Assembly: GCA_020650975.1 (NCBI GenBank)
Contig: JAIPMN010208846.1
Coordinates: 1 to 22,848 of the forward strand
From: Apostichopus californicus
Taxonomy: Eukaryota > Echinodermata > Holothuroidea > Aspidochirotida > Stichopodidae
Direction: 5' to 3'
Length of the DNA: 22,848 nucleotides
Position numbers and translations under genes: made by a program
Notes under the pieces: model-generated
Told to the model about the DNA's origin: nothing
The model's input: only the letters and a program-made list of their open reading frames with translations
The model's database searches: none
Shown here: positions 10,194-19,714 of the stretch, piece after piece
Numbering within the stretch: the first letter of the stretch is position 1
How the letters are laid out: every line of letters begins with the position of its first letter

Positions 10194-11579
10194 GCTAGTT
10201 ATGGCCTTTATCAATAATGAACAGACGGTTTGCTCGTGTAGTCCTTTTTGTTTAAGATTTCCTATGGCTATTTACCGAGCATGAATAAAGCATTACTGAG
10301 TGTGAATAAAAACGTACGGTGAATTACGAGTACAGTATATTTATCAATGCATTCTCTGAATACAGATAAGAGTGACATATTACTATTTAATAATGAGATG
10401 CATATATGTTATCCTGTTTTAATGCATTATATATATATTTTTTGGCGATTTCATTCCCAGAAATATCCAAATCCCATACTGCAAACAAAACCTGATTGAT
10501 TAAATCGGTACACTATTTAGCAATAAAGCAATTGAGCCAGGTCACTTTTAGCACACTAAAGTTAAGATATATATTTTTTTTAAGAATCACTGTTATTTTA
10601 TTGCAAGACTTGGTCAAAGTTGTTATTGTTTTAAATTTTCACCCAATTTTTTCTGTGTTTGTAAAAAGCTGTAAATCTTCAACCAGTAACCTCATATACA
10701 TATCGTCATGTTGTTCTCAAATTGTCTATTCTTTAACAAATCGCCCTCTATTGGAGAAAACCATTCAGTGTAGAGTGCCGAAAACACAATAAAGTTACGT
10801 ACATTTAGTAACCAACACAGTACTTCCCACATCGCCTGTAGCACAAAACCTGTATACTCCCAATGTTCATTTGATGGAGGTACCAGGAAACACTTTATGA
10901 TCACGATTATGATGACTAAGTCACTCTAAAAATAATTTTCTGTACATCAACATCAGAGAATTTATAACCCTGTATAACTGTCATATTGTTTGCTTTCATT
11001 TTTCATTCACAGATTTGTTTGCCACTTCTCGTTCTGGTAATGTCGAAATTACGTTTTCTCTTAATATGTACACAATGGCAGGGAACTAAGTTTTCAAAAA
11101 TATTTAGTTTTGCCATTAATAAAGATCTCGTCACCTTCACATTTTATCAATGACGGTTATAAGAAATCAGAGAGGTGGAAAACTTCAAAACTGAAATCTG
11201 ATATTTGGTAATATCAAAATGTCTTCGACATATGGCAAACATGGATGTAGAATGTGTACACCTATCGAATACATTTCGCCTAGAATTTATACCTTTCATT
11301 GTCTTTGGCCAACTCACGCGTGCTCTCCCTGGTCTGTGACCTAAACATACCCACAACTATACCTGTAAACTCAAAGTCTATAAGACAACCTTGACTTAAT
11401 CTTTCGACTACAACAATGTTGTTATGATAGAGATACATATACACAATTGAGAGTATCGTATTTATAAAACGCATATCATCTGTAAATGGCGAGACCAAAC
11501 AAAATAGGTAAATCTGATCAATGCTGTTAACCAAAAGAAAAAACTGTTTGAAAGGTACGTTTTGATTTAATTTCCAATT
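10194..11579 (+). repeat. array unit U4 (type B, with a ~42-bp deletion)
   Basis: This 1386-bp unit runs from ttgtctattcttt straight to aacaaatcgccctc near 10733, missing the catagtatcgcagat landmark that other units carry there. The rest is typical type B. The tail is of the gatatttggtaatatc kind. Confidence 0.88.
11013..11036 (+). CDS. candidate 24-nt micro-exon of U4
   Basis: Branch-like tataactgtc near 10973, pyrimidine tract, acceptor cattcacag ending 11012, 24 bases, donor gtaatgtcg from 11037. Phase 0 reads ICLPLLVL. The strongly hydrophobic octapeptide contrasts with the polar type A version. The function is unknown; a stretch like this could lengthen a signal peptide or membrane segment if included in tandem, which is inference. 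Confidence 0.4.
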
Positions 11580-12431
11580 GCTAGTTATGGCCTTTATCAA
11601 TAATGAACAGACGGTTTGCTCGTTTAGTCATTTATGTTTAAGACTTCATGTGCCTAGAAACCGAGCAGGAATACAGCATTACTGAGTGTGAATTAAAACT
11701 TACGGTGAATTACGAGTACAGTATATTTATCAATGCATTTTCTGAGAACAGATAAGAGTGACATATTACTATTTAATAATGAGATGTATATATGTGATCA
11801 TGTTTTGATGCAATATATTTTTTTTATTTCATGAACAGAAATATCAAAATCCCATACCGCAAACAAAATCTGATTGATTAAATCGTTACACTATTTAGAA
11901 ATAAATCAGTTGAGCCAAGGCACTTTTAGCACACTAAAGTTAAGATATTTATGTTTAAAAAAAATACTGTTATTTTATTGCATAGACTAGGTCAAAATTT
12001 GTTATTGTTTTAAAGTTTCACCCAATTTTTTCTGTGTTTGTAAAAATCTTTGAATCTTCGACCTGCAACCTCATTAACATATCTTCATGTTGTTCTCATA
12101 TTGTCTATTCTTTGAACCATCATAGTATCGCAGTTTAGACTATGTCAAACTAATTAACAAATCGCCCTCTATTGGAGAAAAACCATTCAGTGTAGAGCGT
12201 CGAATTCACAATAAAGTTTCGTACATTTAGTAACCAACACAGTACTTCCCACACAGTCTGTAGCTCAAAACCTGTATACCCCCAATGTTCATTTGATAAA
12301 GGTTCTAGCAACACTTGATGATTATGATTTTCTAGACTAAGTCACACTATAAAGTATTTTCTGTACATCAGAGAAATCATAACCTGTCCTGTATAGCTGT
12401 CATATTGTTTGCTTTCAATTTTTGTTCACAG

Positions 12432-12455
12432 ATTGGTTTGTCACTTTTTGCTTGG
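12432..12455 (+). CDS. candidate 24-nt micro-exon of U5
   Basis: Acceptor tttttgttcacag ends at 12431 and donor gtaatgtcg starts at 12456. Phase 0 reads IGLSLFAW, the most diverged of the type B blocks, yet the 24-nt length, the AG and the GT are all kept. The upstream branch-like region is altered by a short duplication (cctgtcctgtatagctgtc). Confidence 0.38.
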
Positions 12456-13100
12456 GTAATGTCGAAATTATTACTTTTTCTCTTAATATGTACACAGTGG
12501 CAGGGAACTAAATTTTCAAAAATATTTAGTTTTGCTATTAATATAGATCTCGACACCTTCACACTTTATCAATGACGGTTCAAAGAAATCAGAGAGATGG
12601 ACATCATGGAAACTGAAATCTGATGTTTGATAATATTCAAAGAGTCTTCTACATTTGGCAAACATAGATGTATTCTCGTAGAATGTAAACAACTATCTCA
12701 TACATTTCGCCTACACTTCATACCTTTTCATTGCCTTTGGCAAAAGTTATGTGGTCTCTATGGTCCGTGACCAAAGCACACTCACAACTATACTTGGAAT
12801 CTCTAAGTCGATAAGACTATGCTCGACTCAAACTGAGGACTCTAACAATGTTGCTATGATAGAGATACATATACATAGGCGTAGGAGCCCAATTTTATTT
12901 CGGGGGCTGTAACGACTTGCCCGAAAAATTTAACCAACATTTTTCGCGCACTCCGCGCGCGTTCAACATCTTATTGTGCATTTCATATAGGCATGCATTG
13001 GTTATTACATCGCATGCCTATAGCATACAATCATTTGCCGTGTAAGCCAGGGGCGGCCTTTTGTTTCAAATATTGGGGGGGGGGGGCATTTGCTTTGGTG

Positions 13101-13423
13101 CAGGCCCGTAGCAGCTTTCATCCCCCAAATTGGTCTGGATGGTATGGCGGATTTTCCTTTTTTAGCGGCAAACTAAATTTCATTACGGATGCGGTCCGTC
13201 TCGTGGACGCAGATCAGTCCTGGATAATGGTGGGGACGCGTGTCTGTTCTCTGATACTATCTAAGCGGAGCGCGACCATGGGTTCGCGTGTAGCGTATAC
13301 GATTTTTTTTTGGCAAATATACCTCCCAAATCGCCGAAAATAACATTTCCCAGACCCAATGATGCTCCCAAACCCCTTTAAATTTGAGATCTCATGGCTT
13401 AGAAATTTAAGTTGGGGGAAATA
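13101..13423. mobile_element. fragment of a hAT-like repeat, one end visible
   Basis: It begins with caggcccgtagcagc, similar to the left end of the element at 13863 (caggcgcgtagcgagg). Further in, 13257-13300 resembles 13914-13957 of that element (both start ctatctaagcg, then a ccatg...gcgtg...agcgta pattern). The two therefore look like relatives. I cannot find a matching right terminus, so this copy is probably truncated or interrupted. The 116-codon open stretch across it is not a recognisable protein. Confidence 0.4.
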
Positions 13424-13759
13424 CATGGGCGTCTGCAGAAAAAAAGTCAGGGGACAAATAATCCAAGAAGACTCTTGTATACGATGGGTCTGGGGTCCTC
13501 TCCCAGAAAACAATTATAGACTGCCGCCATTGCGATTTCCTTCCAATATTTAACAACTGTGGATAAATGTAATAAAATGAGAACTGCTGCATGTCATTTG
13601 CACAATGCTGGATCAAACTGCGCCAAAGTTCAATACAGGGGACTTTGCAATACAGCGTTTGGTCAGACAAGTTGGTGGGGACACGGTATATCATGTCCCC
13701 ATCACTGAAAAAGTTGGTGGCGACGCGTCCCGCTGTCCCCACCAGGATCTGCGCCCATG
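13424..13759. mobile_element. possible hAT-like remnant with catgggcg termini
   Basis: The left end reads catgggcgtctgcag and the reverse complement of the right end reads catgggcgcagatcc, sharing only the first eight bases. No target duplication is evident. The interior has inverted ggggac (13677-13682) and gtcccc (13695-13700), with a further tgtccccacc at 13735-13744, typical of small GC-rich repeats. An open stretch of about 120 codons on the minus strand here is not recognisable and is likely incidental. Confidence 0.3.
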
Positions 13760-13862
13760 GTCCGTCTAGCTTATTCATTTCGAAAAAAATGTAAAACTAC
13801 TCTCGGTGAAAGTCTGTGACGTTTTTTGGTGATATTTAGTAACAAATTGTGACACGGTTAGA

Positions 13863-14122
13863 CAGGCGCGTAGCGAGGAATTAGCCAAGGGAGGGGCGAA
13901 GCTTGTAGGCAAACTATCTAAGCGTGGCGCCACCATGAGTTGGCGTGAAGCGTAAAAGAAAACTTTGGCCGATAATGCTTCCCAGATCGCAGATTCCCAG
14001 GCCTTGTAAGTTGCATCTAAGCATTTTCTATTTTGACATTACTAGCGATATCATTAAAAAAAATATGCTCAAGGGGGGAGGGGCAGTCGCCCCTCCGCCC
14101 CCTTCACTTGGCTTCGTGCCTG
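13863..14122. mobile_element. 260-bp hAT-like MITE nested inside the insertion
   Basis: The left end caggcgcgtagcgagg and the reverse complement of the right end, caggcacgaagccaag, are imperfect inverted repeats. The flanks cggttaga (13855-13862) and cagttaga (14123-14130) agree at seven of eight bases, the target size expected of hAT. The interior ends in a G-rich/C-rich inverted stretch near 14072-14101. It has no coding capacity. This is the clearest inner layer of the nest. Confidence 0.65.
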
Positions 14123-14557
14123 CAGTTAGAAATCCTGAAGAAAACAGGCCAAATGGAAACCCAGTGAACCCATATATATCGATGTGGATCATTATGATTG
14201 TACGTACACTCATACGCAAGAGATGTACATGTACATACATTATGATATTAATCATGAGTGACAACTTGCTATACGGTCACAGGTTACAGAAACGACCACG
14301 AGGTGTCATTTACCTCATGCAGCATGTGTTGGAGGAAGATTTAGCCACCGCCAAATATGATTTGGATTAATAATCTCACGCATTTTGTTCTATTTATAGC
14401 CCCAAAAATCTTTGCCACCAAATATTGTGGGGATATTAGATACTATATCCCCCACTTAACATATTGGGGGGGGGGGCATGCCCTCCCCCCATGATCGCCG
14501 CCCATTGCCCGTGTTATTACTCTTCTATATTGGTTATAATTATTGGGGAAGTCGTAA

Positions 14558-14581
14558 CAATAATAATGATAATAATAATAT
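14558..14581. repeat. AAT-type microsatellite
   Basis: Imperfect tandem aat/gat triplets within the outer hAT-like element. No function is implied. Confidence 0.7.
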
Positions 14582-14873
14582 CAGTTTAACCATTGAAAAA
14601 CACATTGCAAATTATTTTTCTTTCAGTAGGTGCCCGAAAATTCTCAGCATATTGCCCGACTTTTCACAAAAAAATAGGTTGGGGGCTGCAGCAACCTCCC
14701 CCCCCCCAGCCCCCTGCCTCCTACGCCAATGTACATATACATAATAGGGAGTAACGTATTTCTAAAACGCATAGCATATGTAAATGGCTGAACAAAACAA
14801 AATGGGTAAATGTGTTAACTGCTGTTTACATATAAAGACCCTTGGATAGTACGTATTGATTTAATTTCAAATT

Positions 14874-16194
14874 GCTCGTTATGGCCTTTATCAATAATAA
14901 ACAGGCGGTTTGCTCGTTTGGTCATTTATGTTTGAGACTTCATATTTTGTTTATTTTCGATGTAATTCCCCAAAAAACACCAAAATCGCAAACAAATTCT
15001 GATAAATGAAATCCTTATATTCTCTACAAAAAAATGTTAAGCTAGGGCATTTCTGGTACATTACAGCATATATATTTATTCTTAAAAAAAATCAATCATA
15101 CTAACTTATCTGCAAAACTAGGTCAAAAATTGATATTGTTTCAAATTTTTACCCAATTTTTGCTGTTGTGTTCGTGAAAATCCGGAAATCTTCGACCTGC
15201 AACCTCATATACATATCGTTGTTTTCAAATTATCTATCTATTATACCATCATAGTATCGCAGATAGGACTATGTCAAAGTAATTAACAAATCGACCTCTA
15301 TTGGAGAAAACCATTCAGTGTAGAGCGCCGAAAACACAATAAAGTTACATATATGTTGTAACCAAAGCACAGTACTTCCTACATTGTCTGTAGCTCAAAC
15401 TCTCTATACTCTAAATGTTCATTTGATAGAGTTATCAGCACACTTTATGATCATGATTTTCTAATTCTAAACAAAGTCACTCCTATCAATAATTTTCTGT
15501 ACATCAACATCAGAGAAACTATAACCATGTCCAACTGTCATATTGTTTGTTTTCTCTTTTCGTTCACAGCATGGTATGGAACATCTCCATCGGGTAAAAC
15601 CGAAATCACAGAGATATTTTCGTTCACAGTCTGCAACTGAGTATGATCTCGCTGAGGTAATGCCGAAATTGTTGTATCTTTTGATTTGTACACAGTGGCA
15701 GAGAACTAACTTTACAATAATATTCAGTTTTCCTATTAATATAGACTTTGTCATCTTCACATTTTAATCAATGACGGTTATAAGAAATCAGAGAGGTGGA
15801 AATCTTCAAAAGTGAAATCTGATATTTGGTAATATCAAAATGTCTTCGACATATGGCAAACATGGATGTAGAATGTGTACAAATATCGAATACATTTCGC
15901 CTACATTTTATACCTTTCATTGCCTTTGGCCAACTCACCCGCTCTCCCTGGTCTGTGACTTAAACATACTCACAACTATACATGTAAACTCAAAGTCTAT
16001 AAGACAATCTCGACTTAATGTTTCGACTACAACAATGTTGTCATGATAGAAATACATATACAAAATTGAGAGTAACGTATTCATAATAGGCATAGCATCT
16101 GTAAATGGCGAGACTAAACAAAATAGGTAAATCTGATCAATGCTGTTTACCAAAAGAAAAAATACTCTTTGGAAGGTACGTATTGATTTAATTT
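14874..16194 (+). repeat. array unit U6 (type A)
   Basis: This 1321-bp unit has the short front and the long exon block. Preceded by a U0-like tail and followed by a type B unit with the rare t2 tail (U7), it repeats the local order seen at U0-U1-U2. It ends in ttaccaaaagaaaaaatactctttggaaggtacg. Confidence 0.88.
15570..15656 (+). CDS. candidate 87-nt exon of U6 (24 + 36 + 27)
   Basis: Acceptors end at 15569 (tttctcttttcgttcacag) and 15629 (atattttcgttcacag). Donor-like sites start at 15594 (gtaaaacc) and 15657 (gtaatgcc). All three possible exons, 24, 27 and 87 nt, are multiples of three and share one open phase, with ends HGMEHLHR and SATEYDLAE. This copy keeps every splice signal, so it is the best place to look for alternative use. 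The frame also stays open on both sides, which weakens coding evidence from openness alone. Confidence 0.42.
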
Positions 16195-17446
16195 GATTTG
16201 ATAAGAGTGACAAATTACTATTTAATAATGAGATGTATATATGTAATTATTTTTGTTTTGATGCAACATATTTTGTTTATTTTCGATTTCCTTCCCAGAA
16301 ATATCAAACTCGCATATAGCAAACAAAAGATGATAGATATAATGCTTATACTATTTAAACATAAAAAAATTGAGCCAGGTCACTTGAAACACACTAATGT
16401 AAAGATATTCATGTTTAAAAAAATCACTGTTATTTTTTTGCTGGGCTAGGTCAAAATTTATTATAGTTTTAAATGTTCACCCAATTTTGTCTGAGTTTGT
16501 AAAAATCTGTAAATCTTCAACCTGCAACCTCATATACATATCGTCATGTTGTTTTCAAATTGTCTCTTCTTTGTACTATCATAGTATCGCAGATTAGACT
16601 ATGTCAAACTAATTAACAAATCGCCCTCTATTGGAGAAAGCCATTCAATGAAGAGCGCCGAACATACATTAAAGTTACGCACATTTAGTAACCAACACAG
16701 TTTTTCCCAAATTACTGTAGCACAATACCTGTATACCCCCGATGTTCATTTGATAGAGGTACAAGGAAACACTTAATGATTATGATGACTAAGTGACTCT
16801 ATAAATAATTTTCTCTACATCAACATCAGAGAATTTATAACCCTGTATAACTGTCATATTGTTTGCTTTCATTTTTCATTCACAGATTTGTTTGCTACTT
16901 CTCCTTCTGGTAATGCCGAAGTTACTTTTTCTCTTAATATGTTCACAGTGGCAGGAAACTAAGTTTTCAAAAATATTGCTATTAATATAGATCTCGTCAC
17001 CTTCACAATGTTATCAGTGACGGTTATAAGAAATCAGAGGGGTGGAAATCTTCAAAACTGAAATCTGATATTTTATAATATCCAAATGTCTTCGACATAT
17101 GGCAAACATGGATATAGAATGTGTACACCTATCGAATACATTTCGCCTAGAATTTATACCTTTCATTGCCTTTGGCCAACTCACGTGCTCTCCCTGGTCT
17201 GTGACCAAAACATACCCACAACTATACATGTAAACTCAAAGTCTATAAGACAATCTCTACTTAATCTTTCGACTACAACAATGTTGTTATGATAGCGATA
17301 CATATACAAAATTGAAAGTAACGTATTTATAAAACGCATATCATCTGTAAATGGCGAGACTAAACAAAATAGGTAAATCTGATCAATGCTGTTCACCAAA
17401 AGAAAAAATACTCTTTGGAAGGTACGTATTGATTTAATTTCCAATT
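16195..17446 (+). repeat. array unit U7 (type B, front deletion)
   Basis: This unit is 1252 bp. At 16190-16205 gatttaattt joins directly to gatttgataagagtgac, removing the ggcggtttgctcgt landmark and most of the gagcaggaata segment (about 170-200 bp). A short gattt repeat at the joint suggests slippage or microhomology. The tail is of the gatattttataatatcc kind, as in U2. Confidence 0.88.
16886..16909 (+). CDS. candidate 24-nt micro-exon of U7
   Basis: Branch-like tataactgtc near 16846, tract catttttcattcacag ending 16885, 24 bases, donor gtaatgcc from 16910. Phase 0 reads ICLLLLLL. One base differs from the U2 block. Confidence 0.4.
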
Positions 17447-18382
17447 GCTAGTTATGACCTTTATCAATAATGAACAGACGGTTCGCTCGTGTAGTCAATT
17501 ATGTTTAAGACTTCATGTGCCTAGATACCGAGCAGGAATAAAGCATTACTGAGTGTGAATAAAAACTTACGGTGAATAACGAGTACAGTATAGTTATCAA
17601 TGCATTCTCTGAAAACAGATAATAGTGCCATATTACTATTTAATAATGAGATGCATATATGTAATTATTTTTTGATGCATTATATTTTGTTTATTTTTCA
17701 TTTCATGAACAGAAATATCAAAATCCCTAACAGCAAAAAAATGTGGTTGATTAAATTGTTACACTATTTAGAAATGAAACATTTCAGCCAGGTCACTTTA
17801 AGCACACTAATGTAAAGATTTTGTATTTATTTTTTAAAGAATCACTGTTATTTTATTGCTGGACTAGGGCCAAGTTTTTAAATTTTCATCCAATATTTAC
17901 CATCATAGTGGCGCAGATTAGACTATGTCAAACTAATCAACATATCGCCCTCTATTGGAGAAAAACATTTAGTGTAGAGCGCCGAACACAATGAAGTTAC
18001 GTACATTTAGTAACCAACACAGTACTTCCCACATCGTCTGCAGCACAAAACCTGTATACCCCCAATGTTCATTTCATAGAGGTACCAGGAAACACTTTTA
18101 ATTATGACTTTCTAGACTAAGTCACTCTATAAAGAACTTTCTATACATCAACATCAAAGAAATTATAACCCTGTATAACTGTCAGATAATTTGCTTTCTT
18201 TGTTCGTTCACAGATTGGTTTGCTACTTCTCGTTCTGGTAATGGCGAAGGTACTTTTTCTCTTAATATGTCCACAGTGGCAGGGAAATAAATTATCAAAA
18301 ATATTAAGTTTTGCCATTAATATAGATCTCTTCACCTTCACATTTTATCAATGGCGGTTATAATACTTTATACATTTCATTG
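17447..18382 (+). repeat. array unit U8 (type B, truncated last unit)
   Basis: The unit lacks about 85 bp after atttttcatccaatattta (the ctgtgtttgtaaaaatc to tgttctcaaatt stretch). Its tail is collapsed: ggttataa at 18357-18364 is followed at once by ctttatacatttcattgc, which other units have some 120 bp further on. Beyond 18382 no unit sequence remains, so this is the right boundary of the array. Confidence 0.85.
18214..18237 (+). CDS. candidate 24-nt micro-exon of U8
   Basis: Branch-like tataactgtc near 18174, acceptor tttgttcgttcacag ending 18213, 24 bases, donor gtaatggcg from 18238. Phase 0 reads IGLLLLVL. As the last large-array copy it would lie nearest to the second, 21-nt exon array if both belong to one transcript. 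Confidence 0.4.
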
Positions 18383-19414
18383 CTAACATATGAGAATAAA
18401 ATGTTGTTCTGCTCCTTTTTGGTACGTTTTCTTTATCACACTTGAGCCAGATTTTTACTCTCATGCCATTCTAAGACGTGTTTTCTGGAAGTCGTCATCG
18501 TTAGCATTTGTGCATTGTTTTCCTATGCAATAGCCTCGTTAAAGCTGCGAGCCCTCACGAGGGTTGGACTGTCTTAGTACATATCCTTTTCTGCCTGTTA
18601 CGGTACACAGAATATCACTAAATATAACAGTTTTTAACGGTAACATAGTATTGTTGAAATGTACAAATAAACTAAACGAACCATCAATTGTGTTCAACGT
18701 TGAAAGTATAGTCTACCATAGCCGGTGATGAAGGAAAAAAACAACTCTGCCTTCGTGTGTGTGTGCTCTTGATTAGTAGGACTTCTGAGCCAAATACAAT
18801 AGATTCTTAAACAATCATGTAAACATTGTATAAGGCATACGTATGTATAAAAGCCTGTGCAATTGATACATTACAGTATATTTCCTTACAGTGAATCACA
18901 CGTTTAGAATTTCAACACAATAAATGGGCAAACTTGATATGGACCCGGTCGTATTAAAGAATTTGGATACAAGTCAATCACCATGCAGATTGCCCATTAT
19001 GTTATTATTTAAAATAAATGTTCTACCGCGATAGACAGCTCGAGGGCCTATTGAAGCAATTTCACGATGAGGTTGTAACTTTATCAGAGGTGTATGAGGC
19101 TATTCTAATTTTGGTGGGGGTGGGTAGGGCGAAGGAATGTAACGACAAGAGGGGGAGGGGGGAAGCGTCGGGTATAGGGATGCGAAGTTTTATATAAGAT
19201 ATTTGTTGGTCCTCCTAGAAATTTGTTTGCATAAAATATTACAAAGAATAGTAATTCTCAAATGCTTTGAAATGTAAGTATTACTTGGACGTGATGGGGT
19301 TATAAGCCACCTTTACTTTGTCGTAAAAATTGTGAGCGCAAGACGTGCATCTTAAAAAAGGTTTTTGCTAGTTCTAAAGTGTTGTAGTTCAGAATTATTA
19401 TTACCAAATTTGTG
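18383..19414. other. unrecognised sequence between the two arrays
   Basis: No gene is recognisable. There is a small perfect hairpin ccctc-ac-gaggg at 18551-18562, a gt microsatellite near 18754-18766 and a G-rich run near 19149-19163. A 22-nt block at 19252-19273 sits between an AG and a strong gtaagtatt donor, but it lacks a pyrimidine tract and is not a multiple of three. Confidence 0.5.
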
Positions 19415-19694
19415 TGTGCGTGGGTGGGCTAGCTGGTAAGAATGAACCGATATTCACAGAAAAATCCGTAAAATATTACCAACATGGATGAACGGGCAAT
19501 TATGATAAAATGGCAAATTGTTTTATAACGACCACAAAATGGCATATGTCTAGAACTTGACGAAGAATATGCTACTCGATATTCAATATATATAATTTAT
19601 AAAATAAAGTGTAAATGTTATTGCCCTTTCACCCACGACATATTACAATTAATTTATGAATAAAAAAATACAAAAAAACCCACAACTAAAGCAG

Positions 19695-19714
19695 TAAGAG
19701 GAACGCAAATGAAG
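19695..19714 (+). pseudogene. exon-like block of the second array, 20 nt
   Basis: The block lies between aaagcag (ending 19694) and a strong donor gtaagagaagc from 19715. It is 20 nt, one short of its relatives, and the upstream tract is purine-rich, so both the acceptor and the frame look degraded. In the phase that leaves two leading bases it reads RGTQMK. Confidence 0.3.

Larger units (their letters stand above)
13046..14508. mobile_element. probable second-level insertion inside the hAT-like element
   Basis: The left end gccaggggcggcc and the reverse complement of the right end, gcaatgggcggcg, match at 10 of 13 positions. The flanks ccgtgtaa (13038-13045) and ccgtgtta (14509-14516) look like a duplicated target. 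Both ends run into G tracts (13076-13086; 14466-14476 and the C run near 14485). The composition is much more GC-rich than the array. No transposase is visible. The exact termini are uncertain because the terminal repeat is imperfect. Confidence 0.4.
12874..14731. mobile_element. hAT-like non-autonomous transposon inserted in U5 (outer shell of a nest)
   Basis: The target tacatata is duplicated at 12866-12873 and 14732-14739; uninterrupted units show the empty site gatacatatacataatag. The ends are imperfect inverted repeats: cataggcgtaggag on the left, and cattggcgtaggag as the reverse complement of the right end. An 8-bp duplication and a CA-n-GGCGTAG-type terminus fit the hAT superfamily. 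No transposase frame is visible, so the element is non-autonomous. Most of its length is other inserted elements; without the largest nested one it would be about 390 bp. It includes an 11-bp perfect hairpin (12986-12996 with 13012-13022). Confidence 0.8.
11580..14873 (+). repeat. array unit U5 (type B front, U0-like tail, split by hAT insertion)
   Basis: Without the insertion and one target copy the unit is about 1428 bp. Its front and exon block are type B, but the tail (gatgtttgataatattc, agagtcttctac, tattctcgtagaatg, gactctaacaatgttgctatg) matches U0 rather than its neighbours. After the insertion the U0-like match resumes (gggagtaacgtatttctaaaacg). The unit is thus a mosaic, probably from unequal exchange within the array. 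Confidence 0.85.
4660..18382 (+). repeat. large tandem array of ~1.3-kb units, each carrying one micro-exon-like block
   Basis: The landmarks recur in fixed order: ggcggtttgctcgt, catagtatcgcagat, tcgccctctattggag, gttcacag...gtaatg, cattttatcaatgacggtt, tggcaaacatggatgt and gatagagatacatatac. The cattttatcaatg landmark lies at about 5705, 7003, 8421, 9748, 11141, 12562, 15759, 17006 and 18340, giving periods near 1.25-1.43 kb once the inserted hAT nest is removed. There are nine units, here U0 to U8. U0 is the most diverged; U8 is truncated by a deletion joining ggttataa to ctttatacatttcattgc. Two front subtypes exist. Type A lacks about 150 bp after gagacttcat and has a longer exon-like block; type B keeps that segment. 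The order after U0 is A B A B B A B B. Confidence 0.93.

Noticed and set aside
13407..13778. Minus-strand open stretch of about 123 codons inside the hAT nest
   Set aside because: It crosses what look like non-autonomous, GC-rich repeat fragments; stop codons are rarer there because of composition, and no transposase motif is visible.
13945..14370. 141-codon open stretch, the longest in the window
   Set aside because: It runs through the inner 260-bp element and out across its target duplication, so it joins unrelated sequences. No domain is recognised.
4660..18382. CRISPR array or bacterial operon interpretation of the repeats
   Set aside because: The units exceed 1.2 kb with no short repeat-spacer alternation. 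There are no ribosome-binding sites or long frames, and splice-like signals and hAT elements point to an animal genome.
19252..19273. 22-nt block before a gtaagtatt donor
   Set aside because: It has no pyrimidine tract, is not a multiple of three, and does not align with the 21-nt exon family.
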